Source: Onchocerca volvulus (lineage: Eukaryota > Nematoda > Chromadorea > Rhabditida > Onchocercidae). Taken from it: DNA of 64,000 bases. Positions 62,820 to 64,000 of the stretch are shown one piece after another. Positions within the stretch are counted from its first letter, which is position 1. Each line of letters opens with the position of its first letter. A model generated the notes under the pieces. The model saw only the letters and a list, made by a program, of their open reading frames with translations. It was not told the DNA's origin and did no database searches. Location: assembly GCA_000499405.2 (NCBI GenBank), contig HG738139.1, positions 13,682,467 to 13,746,466 of the forward strand. The letters run 5' to 3'. The translations under genes and the position numbers were made by a program.

Positions 62820-63900
62820 GATTGATATTTATATGTTTCCGTAGAATTTTTCTCTCTCTTTCTTCAAAAAATTATTTCATTCACTTCTATTTATTACTTT
62901 TTTCAGCGTAAATGTTTGTACTTTATTGGAGACTAATTTCAAATTATCATTATTGTCATGAAATTATTTAACATTTTCAGAAATGTTCAATAACTGATGA
63001 ACATCCAGTTCCAAAAGAGTTTATTGGTAAAACTTACGATATGCAGATCGTAAGTTTGAATATCGCCGGGTAGAATCATACTAGAAGTTGTAATTTGTAA
63101 TCAATGAAACGATCGATGATTGAAATAATACAAAAATTTTTTTTGAACTAGAGAAAACATAGCTTCGAATATTATTGTTTGCTAAATTACTTATTAATGA
63201 AACATTCTTTTTGTGCAATTTTTTAACTTAATTATGCTTTATGGAAGAAATTAATCTATATATTTGGAAATTTAATATTTTATTCTTTTTTTTTTTTTTT
63301 TTGTTTGTGAGAGTGCTCTTTCCACATATTTAGTTCGTATCTACCCATTTTGATTTGTTTCTTTTTTTTACTAATAAAGCCTTGGAAAGTGCTGAAAAAT
63401 CTGTCGAGCATAGGAGGTAGATTATATCAAAATATTTGTTCAGCTCTATGCCAGCTGTTTAGATAACGTACGTTCCTGGCTGATAAAAGATAAATATAAA
63501 TGGAAAGTGTTTTCATTTTTCCAAGAAATCATGTATTAGTTTTTTCTTGTCCGATTTAGACATATAACTGTATAGTGAAATGAATCGTGACAAAACATCA
63601 ACAAATTTTAACTTCATTAGCTACAAGCAATGCAAATTGTACTCCAAAACTGTTAGAACTACGTATATAAAATTATTTCAGTCTCAGCATTTAAATATGC
63701 TGTATTTGTTGTAATGACTTCACTTCTTTAAATATTGAATCGCAAGCACTAGCGATGCTTGAATAGATATGGTGTAATGAACCATTACGATGGATGTTTG
63801 TATGTTTCCGTAAAACCGTTCATTTCTAATTTTTGCTTTTTCAGCGTTGATATTTGTATTTCATTCTTTATTGATTTCAAATTTCAAGAAATGATATCAC
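62820..63900. repeat. diverged direct repeats around the orphan TTL exon
   Basis: Segment 62825-62960 (ATGTTTCCGTA..., CTTTTTTCAGCGT, TTTGTACTTTATTG, ATTTCAAATT) recurs, diverged, at about 63795-63900. Only the first copy is followed by a TTL exon. Confidence 0.65.
62981..63073 (+). pseudogene. orphan TTL-family exon, probably a pseudogene fragment
   Basis: After a consensus acceptor (ACATTTTCAG) an open frame reads KCSITDEHPVPKEFIGKTYD, then MQIVSLNIAG, then TAG. It aligns codon for codon with the last TTL exon (57348 downward, minus strand). Of 30 codons, 15 are identical, 8 differ silently and 7 change the residue. The next codon, AGG in the gene, is TAG here. The following bases still align, then a gap of roughly 90 nt removes most of the C-terminal extension before homology resumes (ATGAAACGATCGATGATTGA). 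The adjacent intron is also similar. No matching exons 1-2 were found within 2 kb upstream, so it is either a decaying duplicate or the last exon of a paralogue with a short end. Confidence 0.8.
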
Positions 63901-64000
63901 TCAACTTGTGAACTTAATATTATTATGTTTATCAAAATACTTACTAATTCATTACTTTTTCAATAATTAATTTTAGATATTCGAAAATTAACAATGCTTT
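63074..64000. other. right-edge A+T-rich stretch
   Basis: Apart from the diverged repeat copy near 63.8 kb, I see no supported feature. Confidence 0.5.

Noticed and set aside
1..64000. tRNA, rRNA, CRISPR arrays, bacterial (Wolbachia-like) insertions, phage or viral genes
   Set aside because: Scanned by eye for B-box-like GGTTCGA contexts, spaced direct repeats and dense bacterial-type ORFs; none were convincing. A tRNAscan or BLAST search would be needed to exclude degenerate cases.

Overview
The window looks like chromosomal DNA of a parasitic-type nematode, most likely a spirurid/filarial (clade III) worm. This is inferred from very high A+T, long homopolymer runs, introns of about 0.1-6 kb ending in TTTCAG-type acceptors, acceptor-like sites just upstream of several start codons (as expected for spliced-leader trans-splicing), a transthyretin-like (TTL) gene, and an MLP-1-type LIM gene. 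There is no bacterial or operon-like organisation, and I saw no CRISPR array, rRNA or tRNA.

Layout. 0-10 kb is mostly gene-poor: one orphan minus-strand exon at the left edge, a possible 75-residue membrane ORF at 5.0-5.25 kb, and a Helitron-type terminal remnant at 4.25-4.45 kb. 10.26-11.63 kb (+) is PDCD5, five exons. 12.64-14.04 kb (-) is Mediator subunit MED18, five exons, convergent with PDCD5. 15.4-19.0 kb (-) is a two-pass membrane protein of about 480 residues with a long basic N-terminal half; I do not recognise the family. 22.8-43.5 kb (+) is a large 17-exon gene whose C-terminus carries the PCM1 (pericentriolar material 1) signature. 45.3-47.4 kb (+) is dolichol kinase. 51.2-53.7 kb (+) is a muscle LIM protein with two alternative LIM half-exons. 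54.5-55.5 kb is a decayed Helitron. 57.15-58.06 kb (-) is a TTL secreted protein, lying between the arms of a roughly 0.9 kb diverged inverted repeat. A stray TTL paralogue exon sits at 62.98 kb.

The genes are ordinary eukaryotic cellular functions (apoptosis/chaperone factor, transcription, centriolar satellites, N-glycosylation, muscle Z-line/nucleus, secretion) and do not form one pathway. Exon models were built by hand from splice consensus, phase agreement and protein similarity recalled from the families. Nearly all joins agree in phase; the exceptions are stated in the entries. Long introns may hide further exons.
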